DNA from: Stictocephala bisonia
Taxonomy: Eukaryota; Arthropoda; Insecta; Hemiptera; Membracidae
Length of the DNA stretch: 64,000 nt
Direction: 5' to 3'
Assembly: GCA_035578905.1 (NCBI GenBank)
Contig: JAQJVL010000057.1
Location: 2,170,001 to 2,234,000, forward strand
In this document: in pieces, positions 1 to 59,000 of the stretch
How the letters are laid out: every line of letters begins with the position of its first letter
Position numbering within the stretch: position 1 is the stretch's first letter
The notes under the pieces: generated by a model
Told to the model about the DNA's origin: nothing
The model's input: only the letters and a program-made list of their open reading frames with translations
Databases searched by the model: none
Position numbers and translations under genes: made by a program

Positions 1-279
1 TGACAATAAAGCAAACATGTTATCGACCCAGGTGACCAAAAGCATGAGCTTCTAATTATATGAGACAATAATCGGTATTGGCCTAATCCTTAGAATTTGG
101 CCCAATATACTGAGAATCATTGTCAAAAAAATTGATTAGATAGTGCAGGATTTGTAAACGGTTTTGCAAAATTGTTGAAAATGTATATTTTTTCATTTAT
201 TTTAATGTCTACGCCAGTGGCATTTTTAACATTATATTCATATGTTGTTGAGGGACAACGGTCCAAACTCCTATAGCAA

Positions 280-46391
<46,112 letters not shown>

Positions 46392-46929
46392 CTTCTCTTA
46401 CGAATGAACTAAATGAAACTTACACTTAAAAATTAAACGGAAAAAGTTATTTCAAATAAAGTTAGAATAAAATGGACGAGTAGTGTCAACTTTTAATTCC
46501 TTACATCACAAATAAAAACAAACAATCAGTTGTGCACGTTTGTTTACTAATCTACTTGCAAGTTGCAATTTGCAAATTTTGCGTTTTTGGTTTTTGTCTT
46601 TTTTTCACTCTTCATTCATACGGTCATGCTTCCCAGCGTTTTGTACAAATCCGCTCCTCAAACGGAGAGTATGAGATGTAATCAAACATCAGCTGTTGTT
46701 GTCTGCCCTATAGTACTTGACAGTTGACAAACAAAGTAAAGTAACAAGTAACTGTAACCTGTAACAACAGCATAATAACAGTAACAGAACGGGTTAGAGA
46801 CTAACCGACATGGATTAGCTCAATAAAGTGGAATTAGTGATTACTGAATTAGTGGATTTATAGAATAAAAGTAGTTAGGAAGAACAGGGATATTTTATGA
46901 GGTTAAATTTAAAATCGTATTTTTAAAAA
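46392..46929. promoter_or_regulatory. Divergent DHX38/Ppt1 intergenic interval (probable bidirectional promoter)
   Basis: 538 bp separate the two divergent start codons, and no transposon signature is visible in it. It is AT-rich with a few CpG-containing patches (around 46620-46670) and a GTAACA/AGTAAC-rich patch at 46738-46790. No TATA box at a convincing position was found. Transcription starts cannot be fixed from sequence, so both 5' UTRs lie somewhere in this interval unless there are upstream noncoding exons. Confidence 0.6.
46897..46926 (+). other. Nine-codon upstream ORF before Ppt1
   Basis: The ATG at 46897 opens a nine-codon frame that ends at the TAA 46924-46926, three bases before the Ppt1 ATG and in the same frame. 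If the transcript starts upstream of 46897, ribosomes would meet this uORF first. The TAA also rules out an N-terminal extension of Ppt1. Confidence 0.5.
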
Positions 46930-47056
46930 ATGTATTACTTGCTTATTTTGCTTAGTAGTATTATATTTTCTAGCGAAGGGTGGTCGTCAAAGGAGAATGA
47001 TTCATCTGTTTCTAATAATAATACCATAACTCCTATTGTACTTTGGCATGGAATGG
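46930..47056 (+). CDS. Ppt1: Ppt1 exon 1 (signal peptide, WHGMG)
   Basis: 127 nt, donor GTAAGA, phase 1 out. It encodes the signal peptide, a short Ser/Asn-rich linker with possible N-glycosylation sequons (NDS, NNT), and the first beta strand with WHGMG. Confidence 0.95.
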
Positions 47057-50000
47057 GTAAGATTTTCTTCAGAACATAGTTTTAAAACTACTATTTCGTG
47101 TACATTTAAATATTTATTTACAAAGACTACTTCTAATCAGGTTTAACAAGTAAAAACTAATGTAAAATGATGTTAAAAGGTCATTATTAGTTAAACATCA
47201 GTCGGGTGAACAATTCAAAATATTTTTTTTAACACGTTCAGTGCTGAAAGAGAACATAATTGTGCACCCCCCAGGCTGAGTACGAAAAACTATCACATAG
47301 TACAGACACCCCTCACAAAAATATAGCGGTATTCGAAAATGAAATACACCAAATGTACATCAAGACTGCTACAATAAGCGATGAGCAACACAACGTTCCC
47401 GGGTAATGGCTAGCCTCACCCTGAATAAATACATTTCAATGGCGGCGGTGCATTGTTCCATGTGCACCGCTTAGCTCTCCGTAGCAGCACTAGATTGATC
47501 AATGTAGCCCGCATGGGACATGTTAATTAGCCTATCACCTAACATAACATAACCTATTAAAATACCTTATTAAAGCCAGCATATTTCTAGCTTTAACACG
47601 CTTAAGACTTTGGCTACTGTTTGATGATCAATCGTCAACCTTGCTCGGTGCCAAAAGTATATCACCAACCATCAGGGCTGTAGGCCTATTTCCCTTAAAA
47701 GGCTGAGTAAGCCATGGCTTAGGGTGGCAAATATCCAGGGGCAGCAAATTTTCATGTAACATTGATTTAAAAATCTATTTATAAATGTAAAATGTCCAGA
47801 AAAAAACCGAAAAATGTAAACATCAATACTAAAATAAGCTCTGTAATACAGAAAGAAAATACAAACAGTCAAGATATGGATGAAATTGTTCTTAATAATT
47901 GACTCCTTCAAGAATCCAAACAAACACAATCATGTAGAAGAAGATAGGGTGTCGTCGATGTCTGCATCCCTCCTTTAGAAGATGAAGATTGTACAACCAT
48001 TGTAAGAACTAAACCTTGAAGCAGGCCTACTTAATAAAGATCGTGCTTTATGGCTGTTAAATGACAATACCAAGATTTTATTGCCAAAAATGGGTTTAAG
48101 CAAAACAATAAAGGTGATTTCGCAACTAGTAAGAGAATTTACTGAGACCATAATCAGTTTTTATCAAAAGAACTTTTCAACAGAAACCTTGCAAATGGTG
48201 AAATAAGCCACAATGAACTTGGTTAGTCTATTCCGAAAGTAAGGGTGCAGTTTTTTGTGGTCGATGTTCCCAATAATACAATGCTCCCAATTTTACAGTA
48301 AAGATGGATTTATTTATTGAAAAAATCCAAAAAATTGTGTCCACGAGAACCTGCCCGCTCACAAATCTATTTTAGATGGAGATTGAAGAACTAAACACTT
48401 ACTTCATACACTATTCTTTAGATACTAAATGGCATGTAATAAAAATAATTTTACAAAAAATACAATTACTCAACAATATTTACATTTTTTATCGTATGTT
48501 ATCCATTTTAAATTAATAACTGTTTTTAGGAGTTCAGTATTTTAGGATATTATAGAAACAAATTATATTATTTAACTATTTCAAATACTGTAATTCAGAT
48601 GTTGTAATTATAAAATAAGTAAATTGTTCCTATAAAAGGGAAAACATAACCTTTACCGCTAATAAGTCTACAGTAAATATTGCAATACAAGTGCAAAGAA
48701 AAGAATTAAAAAATAGTAGTTCTATTAATTCATTTTAAAATAAACTTACATTTTTACTCCATAATAGATTCAAATATGATTCCTATTTCTATTATGAACT
48801 AGTTGTCTCATTTTATCAAAATTTAAGTAGGAGACAGACATAATGAGTTGCTGGGGGGGGAGGGGCGGAATTCGGCCGGCCTAAGGGTGTCATGAAGCTA
48901 AATGTGACCATTCTTCCGTGAAACAGGACTACTCATGGCAATGGAGTGTCGGGAGAGACCAACTACTGTAAACTCATTGTATAAAGTAGTTGTTAATAAG
49001 TATATGTGTTGAAGAAAGCTGAAAATTCAAAATGCTGCTATTAATTTCTTTTTGATAAATTGTGTGTATATAAAGCATACAGTTTTTACTATACAAATTT
49101 ACAGAGACTTGTTGGGAAGTCTAGGTTTTAGATAAACTGTAATTGACATGAATATGTGTTGTTTGTTTAGGCGATTGCTGTTGCAATCCATGCAGCCTTG
49201 GAAAAATTAAAAATATCCTTGAAGAGAATATTCCTGGTGTTTATGTTTTATCAATAATGATTGGCAGCAATGTTGCTGAGGTAATATAATATTATATAAT
49301 AATCGTTGTTGATATCTAGAATGTTTAATTTATATTTTCTATTCAGTTTTAGTTGTAAAATGTAGATGTAGGCTCTGTATTTTTTAAATGTCCATATTGT
49401 TTTTATATCACATTAATATAATTGTACTGCTGGAATGTAATCTGCATAGAAATAACAATGAATTCACTGAATCTTTTCTACATGTTAACGTCCGTGCGCA
49501 GATGTTTTGCACAGTAGTTTCCAGCAGCTTCAAGCAAACAGCAAATCACCACACATTTGTCCTGCAGTATCAAGCATAATTTTTCTCTTAAGGTCTTCCG
49601 ACAAACTCCTCAGAAAATATAATTTTGTTCTGATAATTAATTACTTACTTTTCTAATAGGGGTTAGTTAATTTATAGAATAGGCTATCTACTTTAGATTT
49701 TAACTAATCCTTTTAAATTTACTTTGATAGTTAAATTTATAAACAAACGTAACAGTTGAAAGTTTTCCAGAAAGTGATAAGCAATTATGAGTTAAAGACC
49801 ATATAAAAGACTGAAGCAGAGAAGGAAGCCAACTGGTTTACCCACAGTCATTGTGGTGGGGATATGTAGATGGCATAATTGAGATTTTGTTTGTATGTTA
49901 CTTTACATGGCTCCAATTTATATAACTGACATCAAAATAAGTCAAATCAAATTTATTTTACGTAATAACATACAATCATCGACATTATCACCCTCATTGC

Positions 50001-53000
50001 GTACTTGCCATGTTAAATTTGCTAATCTATAAATATAAGCCAATGAAGAAAGATTAAAGGGATACAATTGAAAATTACATAAGATGTAGAGAAACTCATA
50101 AGTATATAATGCTTGATTGAAATATGTCATCTAACCCGTAAAAAAGATGTCTGAGAAGTCAAATATACAGAGGAATATTGGGGTGTCCATGTTGGGTGGT
50201 CAGGATCTGGATGTTGTGTAAGGAAGAGAACTGAGTTTGAGGCTTGACAATCAGCAGAAAATCGACCAATACCACACGGTTCGGATATTGCGTAAAAGCT
50301 GTAGGTCCCTCTGTTGCCCTGGTAATTGGGCTATTAACGCATTCAGTGCTAAGGCCGTATTTTCGTTTCCACCATGTGTGGCTGCATATATAAATTAAAA
50401 ACTTACCCCAATGGCTGAAAAATGTTGTTTCAAAAACTCATTTTGGTTACTTTGTAGTGTCAATTTATGACTGTCAGAAGTAGTCTGTATATGTGGAACA
50501 CTCAAAATAATTCATTTTTATGTATGGCCGTTTAGTCAGCCATCAGTCCCTGGTGAATGACTTTGTCAACATTTTAATGTTCTAAATTTTTTTATACTAA
50601 TTTATTTTGTAATAAACTAGTTAGTAGTATAAGGATTTAGGGAAAACAAATCAAAAGGGTTTTAAACGACTATTATCAGGTCCATTTCTAACATTTTTCA
50701 CCATTATTATTCTAATCTGAGATACATTTTTCAAAACATGCTACAGAACACAATTCAGGTTGGTCAGGGCGTTCGTAGAACATAAATACAGTATTTTTAT
50801 TTTTCCCTTTGCAATACATTCTACCTCTTTTTGTTTAATTTTATCCCTTATTTCTTGGAAAAACAAATTAAATCAGTAATAGAAACTCCAACAAATAACC
50901 GTAGCCGAAAACTGAAAACCAAAAACTACTAATATCTTTGGTCCTACTCGTAGGATACCAAAGATACTAGTAGGGGTACCTGGCAAAGGCTGGGCGAAGA
51001 CTGATATTATATATTAATAATGTAAGTGAGGCAGTAAGGCTGACTAGACGGTCACCAGCCACTACTCATGGACAACCACTTGGCCAACTAGACGGCCACG
51101 TAGCACTGAATGTGTTAATAAATAGCTCTTCTAAGGAACATTAGATCTTAGTAACAATGACTACACTCATTTATCTCTCATATTTGCCCATCGGTGTCTT
51201 AGTAATAAATAATAATGTTTGAATATTTTAAATGGACGAGAATTTATTTTTGATTCAGAAAAATTATAAACTTTTAATATGATTACAATATGGCTATTGT
51301 GATTTTTTAAATTACATATGCAATAGAAATCTATTTCAGTGTATTTTTTATTTTCTATATTATAATTAATTATGGATGGTGTGTTGAAAATGTAATAGTT
51401 TTGGGCTATCACAAATGTAGATAGATAAATCAAATAATGGTTTGAATTTGCAGAATGTTGAATAACGGTTTTACAATGATCTCTGAGACCTGAATTACTA
51501 AGTTTTTTTATTGCTTTTTTGTTTGAGTAATAATTCCTGTTTTCTTGAACAGTTTCCATACAGGAGTAATCCATACCTAAAGATGGATTGGAAATAAGAA
51601 AAATATCCTGTACTGGTGTAATTTTGCTACAAAATATTCCGTAACTTTTTTAAAAGATTACAACATGTGAGAGTCTTAACACTTGAATAGTTATGTCTTG
51701 CATGTTGTTCTTTTAAAAAAATTATTAAATAGCAACCCGCAATATTGCATCAATACAGAATATTTTTCTCATTTCCAACATTCTATTTCTTTAGTGGATA
51801 ATGTTTTGGGTCCTTTTCATTTTTACTTTCAAAACACAATTCAGGTTGGTCAGGGCATTCGTCGAACATAAATACAGTATTTTTAATTGTCCCTTCTTTG
51901 CAGTACATTCTACATCTTTTTTGCTTAATTTTATTTCTAATTTCTTGGAAAAACAAATTAAAAACAGTTTTTCTGAGGGAATATAGGGGAATAAAACTGC
52001 ACCATATGAGACCTCAGGTGATTTTCAACCATGGGATTTCTCAGGACAAATGTACCGTCTTCATTATTTCTAAGGATTTGAAGTTGAATTTAATAAATCA
52101 AGGCCTTGGAAAAGTCATTGATGGCAATTGATAATAATTGATTTAAATTAACTATATCTTCTTGATTCATGATTTCTGTCAAATCTGTGTATGTATACTG
52201 ATAGAATTAGTTTGGACTACTGTTATTTAGATGTTATATGATCAACAAGGTATTCAAGCATTAAAATATAGTGACCGTATTTGTGGTTGGATGAGTGGGC
52301 TACAAATTAATTTTGTTTAAGGGGAAAGGACAGTTAGACCTGTCAGAAACTGAATTGAACGAGACAAGACAGAACATGACAAGATGCCTTCAGATGTCTG
52401 AGGGGAAGCTGTTTGCATGTGTTTAAATGGAGTAGTTGCACACTGCCCAGACAAGACGAAAAAACATTTCCAGACATCTAAAGGTGTCTTTGCAAAGGTC
52501 CCCAAATTTTCGTCATGTGACCAGACGCCACCGAACAAAACTTTTTATGCATGCGCTACTCTCATTCCCATGGTACAGCTGTCTGCTGTATACACAGATA
52601 CATCAATATAACAACTGTACTAATTCAAGTTAAATCTCACTTTTGCAGTTAATTTGTGGTTTATATTACTTTGGTGTGATTTTTTAAAAATATTTTATTA
52701 GATGATGTGAGACAACGATGATGTGAGATTGTCAAATACACCACAATATAAGTACAAAATGCACAAATACTATGGAGATCGAATTAGGCAAACCTTGTTT
52801 ACCTTCCTCAGACCATAGGGATCAAAAAAAATATCATCATTATTAATTATTATTATTAATGAATACAATAGCAATAACTTTCATCCTTTAAAAATATAAA
52901 ATGTTCCAGATAACTATTTTTTCTCTGCTCAGGATACAGAAAACAGTTTTTTCAAGAATGTCAATGAGCAAGTGCAAATCGTCTGTGAACAGTTGGCAAG

Positions 53001-56000
53001 TGATCCCAAGCTAGCTCAGGGTTACAATGCTATCGGATTTTCACAGGGTGCTCAGTTCCTGTAAGTTGATAAAATCTATCTCTAGTTTCATTTTAGGGAC
53101 TTGCGACAATTGAAAAAATATATTTTTAAATCAATACCTTATCCATAAGTTTGTTTAGAGAGATACATTTACATCCTTATAGCATACTGAAAACATTAGT
53201 TGGTTAGTAAATTTGCAAAGGTATAAGTAAAAATAGTTTTTTTATAAATATTATCTACTCATTTATTTATGGTCTATACTTTACAAAAAGTGCCAATACT
53301 ACTAAAACAAGTTTTTTTAGGTTTCTTGTAAAAAGTGATACAGATAAATCTGCTATTAGTTCTGATCATTAAAGTGTGGTGTAGCTATTTCCATCATAAG
53401 AAAAAAAAGCATTTTCATCCACTAATAAAAGAACAAATCTAATGAGCTTCTATAGTTATAATAAATAAACAAATAGTATCAAATACCCTGTATAGTACAA
53501 AACAAGCATGTTCTGATGTGCGGGTTTTGTGAGAATCAGTTATTTTTATTTTGTTTCTGAGTTATAAATGTACGTTGCTGTCAAAGTAAAAAAAATCTTT
53601 ATTAAAAAGACCATGATGAAATTAAATAGAGTCAAGATTTACAATCAACATGATCAGGACTCGTGGCAGATTCCAACCCCCAAATTGCAATTTCACATCG
53701 GAAGTGTGCTTGTTGTTATCATGTCACTTACTCGTTTCTTCCTTTTCATTATATATAGTCCAGCATAGAGTTTACTGCAACAAGAGTGTCAATGAGAGTC
53801 TGAGCTATCTACTGACACACCCAAATGGATTGTGAAAAATATTTCCACAACAAGAGCATAGTGGAGTAGGAGAGAAGTTGTGGGTCACGAATACATTTCA
53901 GCACACATGTGATTCCCATCCACAAGTACGACCGAGAGGTGGTAACTTATATATGTGTAACTCCTGTTTGGACGTTGTATTGTGCATGCATATTCCCTAT
54001 ATAATAAGGAATATGATATTCCTTATTTAATAAACAGATCCTCAATCAATTTCATACTCAGCTGATAAAATAACATTTTCAACAGGCGAGCTGTTGCCGA
54101 GAGGTGTTCTTCTCCAAGAATGCTCAACTTTATCTCCTTGGGAGGACAACACCAGGGAGTATTTGGGCTGCCTCGCTGTCTATATCCCACCCACAAGGCA
54201 TGTGACTACATCCGCAGGATTCTCAATGTTGGAGCTTATTGGAGGTATTTTTCCATTTTATAAGTTTTGTGTATAAAACATTATTGATGGAATTCATTCA
54301 CATAGCTAAGGAGTGGCTTACTATATAGACGATTGAGTTTTGATTTACCCATGTAACCTCTGTGCTGGTCCTAGAGCAGGACTGCTAAATAGGCTGCAGC
54401 AACTTTTACGAGCAGCAGGTGGGAGCATTTAAAAACATAAAATAAATCTCTTGGACATAGTGGTATAGGGCACACCTTATACAAATAGTCCAGCATGGAT
54501 AGGGAGAGTTGACGGGATCAGTGTTTCTTTTAGTTGACTCTGTGGGGATTCAAACCTTGGACCTTGCCCTCTGCATTTTGAAGCCTTAGCCACTGAGCTA
54601 CCACGCCGGCAATTCTATTTTAGTTGCTTGGTACAACACCTGTTTTGCTACATTTACTTATGATAAGTGGAGGAGGACATCTGTTTCTTGTTTATTTTGA
54701 ATTGGCTGTATTTTTCTATTTATTTAGAATATATAATACGTCAAGCACTAGGGGTGTGCAATGCAGTAATCATTTTTTGATTCGATGCATTGATGCAATT
54801 GAAATAATATAGATTCGATGCACTGATACAGAATTCATGGTTTTTATTGAAGTTTAGAAGCACTAGAGTAACATACCTTATGGAAATAGTTTCATTTCAT
54901 TCTATTTACAGAATATACAAAATTTGGTGTTTCGGATCAAAATCTCAACAATTTCAAATGCAAACGTATGTCACATTGTACATCATTTTAAAGCTCCTTT
55001 AATAAGAAATGTTTTGGTAAAAAGATTTTGCAAAAATATTCCAAAATGGCGGACCAAAACATAAAAAATTCGGCCATTTGCTAAAAACACTATTTTCTGT
55101 TTTTTGCAATAGAATATTTAAGCTAACAAAATTCTAATTTTGTTGTAAATTTCCTACAAAATAACATTCCACATGATCATATTTGAACAATCTTTTTTAA
55201 CCCCAAAAATATAAATATTTTGAAAAAGTTAGGAAGCTGTTAACTCAAAATTCTTAAATGAAAAGATGTGTCATATTGTACCTCATTTTGAAAGTATTTT
55301 AAAAATAAAACTTTTACATTTAAACCCTTTGTCCATTTCTAACCGTTTTGGAATTAGAGCTAAAAAACTCTTATTTTAACAAATTTTCATTGCTGAAACT
55401 ATATACTTTTATGATTTATTATTAATTGTTGCCCCATTATCCATTTAGGACACATTACGTGACTCGCCCTGTATAAATACAAACTTATCCTAATGACTGA
55501 ATTTTTTTTTCAAAACTTATTTTTTGTATTGTGTAGTATCAATTTATGAGTATCAGAAGTTGTCTGTATATGTGGAAGACTCAAAATAATTAATTTTTAA
55601 GTATGGCCGTCTAGTCGGCCATCAACCCCTGGAGAAAGACTCTACCATAAAATTAATGTCCAAAATTTTTTACACCACTCTATTTTGTAAAAAACTAATT
55701 AGTAATATAAGAAATTAAGAAAAACACACGAAAAAGATTAAAAACTACCACTATCTGATCCATTTCTAACATTTTTTCACAATTAGTGTAATCTGAAAAA
55801 ACTTTTCAAAACATGCTACAGAACACAATTCAGGTTGGTCAGGGTGTTTCTAGAAAATAAATACAGTTTTTTTTCCCCTTTGCAGTACAGTACACTCTAT
55901 ATCCTTTTTGATTAATTTTATTCCTAATTTCTCGAAAACCAAATTAAAAACAGTAATAGGAACTCTAAAAATAACCGGAAACTGAAAACTACGTCCTACT

Positions 56001-59000
56001 CGTAGGACACCGTAGAAGTGCTTGATGTATTAAGAAGTGAACCCGGCAAAGGCTGGGCGAATATTGATTTAATAATATGAGTGAGGCAGTATTGCTGACT
56101 ATAGACGGCCATCAGCCACCACTGGTGACAATCACCTGACCGGTAGTCAATCCAGAAACCTTTTGACTTGACAAAACGATTGTATAAAAACTCAATATGA
56201 TCAAGAGAAATCCACAGGCACTCAAAAGTTTCAAAGCATTTCATTCTCCAAAAGTTGAACGAGATGGTCACAGCTCTATAATCATAGATTAGATTACAGT
56301 GGCAGTGGAATATTTTGGTAGCTATTTTATACGCCTGGTCTTTTCAACCAAAAAGTTATTTTAAAAGTTAACTACTGGACTAATGGTTTTGATTTCTTTT
56401 ATGTTTCAGATGGTTGCAGGATTCGTTAGTTCAAGCTGAATACTGGCATGATCCTCTCAACGAGGAGAAATATAAAGCAAAGAGTATATTTCTTGCCGAT
56501 ATTAACAATGAGCACGTAATTAACATAAACTATCGTTTAAATCTTCTCCAGCTTACCAATCTTGTATTGGTCAAGTTTGAACGTGACACTATGGTAGAGC
56601 CCAAAGATTCTTCATGGTTTGAGTTCTACACACCTGGGCAAGCTCTCAAGATCACACCTCTCAATAAATCCCGGATATATCAAGAAGTACGTGTTCTAAA
56701 TTAGGAGTTTTAACTGAGAATTAATTGTACTTTAGGATAAAGATTTTTACCGATTTTTCTATGCAGTTATTCTAACACAGATGTATTATTAAGTGTAATC
56801 AGTGTAAACTACACAATAATTTATATATTTATTAATGGCATCTTATTTTTGCCAACAAATTCATTTATGTGTTAATCCCACAATGAATTTAATAGAAGTG
56901 TACAGGCACAACTATGGCGTTAGAATGGTGCTTTGAGTATATTTATAAACTAGTACATTCAAAGCATATATACTATGAATATTAGTTTTACATGTTATAC
57001 ATAATTTAAAGGTATAAAATATAGCTTTCAGAAAATTAATATGTAAAAACTTTTTTTTAAATGTGCTTGAAAAATAGGTACAATAAATAAAAAATAGTTT
57101 AACTATAGTTTATTGAATATAGTTTGCCTTTGAACTAAATAATTAGGAATATTCATCTATACAAAGGGCCACAGAACAGCTTGGGCATCACTATTTTCCT
57201 TCCTTCCAGCTCTTCCTATTACTTTATTTTTTCACAGTTCCAGAAGACCACTTCCAGTTCAAATATGGGGCTGTACAGTCGACAGCCCTATAGTAGCAAT
57301 GCATTTTTACTGTGAGTGGGCAAAAACATGCTTTTGTATCTCAACTGTACGTTTGTGCTTATTATTATAATGAGTTATAGCGAATACTTTATGATTATGT
57401 TCATACTATGATTTTTTTTTAAATGTAAAATCTTCAAGAATAACATTTAAAGGTTAACATATTTAATCATGAAAAAAGTGATTCTTTTGTGAATCCCTCT
57501 GGTCTGAGGAAGGTGAGCGTGGTTCACCGAAATTGATCACCATAATATTTGTGCATTTTGTACTTGTATTTGTAATATATTTGTGCATTTTGTGCTTATA
57601 TTGTAATAAATTTGTGTTGTATGACGTTTACTTGTACAGTGGAACCTCGATACCACGAATCTCAAGGGAATTGAAAAATATTCGTCTTATCGAGGTATTC
57701 GCGATAACGAGGTTCGTGTTAGCGAAGTTCAAATTAGTGACATTCGTGTTATAGAGGTTAGCATTTTATACGGCGACGGGTTGAAATGTACTGTAATTCC
57801 AAATAAAACATACGTGAAATACATACATCGTACTGTACATTTTAATTTACAAATTAATGACATATACAGATACAATTAATACATAGGAATATAAATAGCC
57901 AGCACAATAAAAAGTAAAAGGCCAAATGAGTATGACTTAGTAAATTACATAACCTAATCAACATTTTGAAATACAGTACTGGTAGTAATTTAGTAAACAT
58001 AAACAAAGAGTAAAATACGAAATTGTACTGTAGTTTTGTACTACACTGTACTAAATAATAATTGATTATAGTGTTAACGGCAATTTAAATTTGTAAGTTT
58101 AACAATAAGAGTAGGGTAATATGAATTACAGTAATAAAGTAAATTACTGAAATTTACAGTAATCCAATCTAAAATTTAAATTACTGTAATAATTTCGTAA
58201 ACATAAACAAAAGAGAAACATATTAAATACTAAAAGTGACTACTGTATTTACTACAATTTAAATTTGTTAGTTTAAAAATAAAAGTAGAGTAATATACGT
58301 ACATAACATACTGTACTGCATACAGGAATACAATCTACAATTAAAGTTATTGACGTGATGAACTTGATTTGAAAAAGTCATTAATTTTGGACTGTTTACC
58401 TGTATTCATGTGGATAGTATCCAATGTGGAATCCAAAACATTTATACACTTTACCACTTCATCACTTAAAAAATCCTTTTTAGAAAACAAACACTTTAAG
58501 ACATTTAGTGATTTGCGGGCGTCTTGCACAGTGTATTCACTATTGGATTGCTGGTCATCTTCGCCATTGTCCGCCTCTTCATCTTCCTGTTCCATCTCCT
58601 CATCAGGCTGTGCTTGTAGGCCTACTGAAGATAAGATATCATTTTCTGTAACCTCTACACAAACTGCAACGTCATCATCGAAGTTACAAAATCTTCAAAT
58701 TCCAACTCCTGTAGGTCCAGTTCGTCCCTAACTTTTGTCCAATCTCTTGATGCAACGTCTATTGGTAGAGGAGTTCGTCCACATCTTCTTCTATAATCTT
58801 GAAACCACTCTTTTTAAAACAGTTTGAAATTGTGGTTTTGCTTACATTCTGCCATGCCTTGGTTAGCATCCACATGGCATCGAGTAGGTTGATTTTAGTT
58901 GGAGAGTTGTTATCCAAGTCACTAAGAAAACGTCGCACAACTTCCTTCCTGTAGTGACTTTTAATATTCTTTATTATACCCTGGTCAAGTGGCTGTAGCT

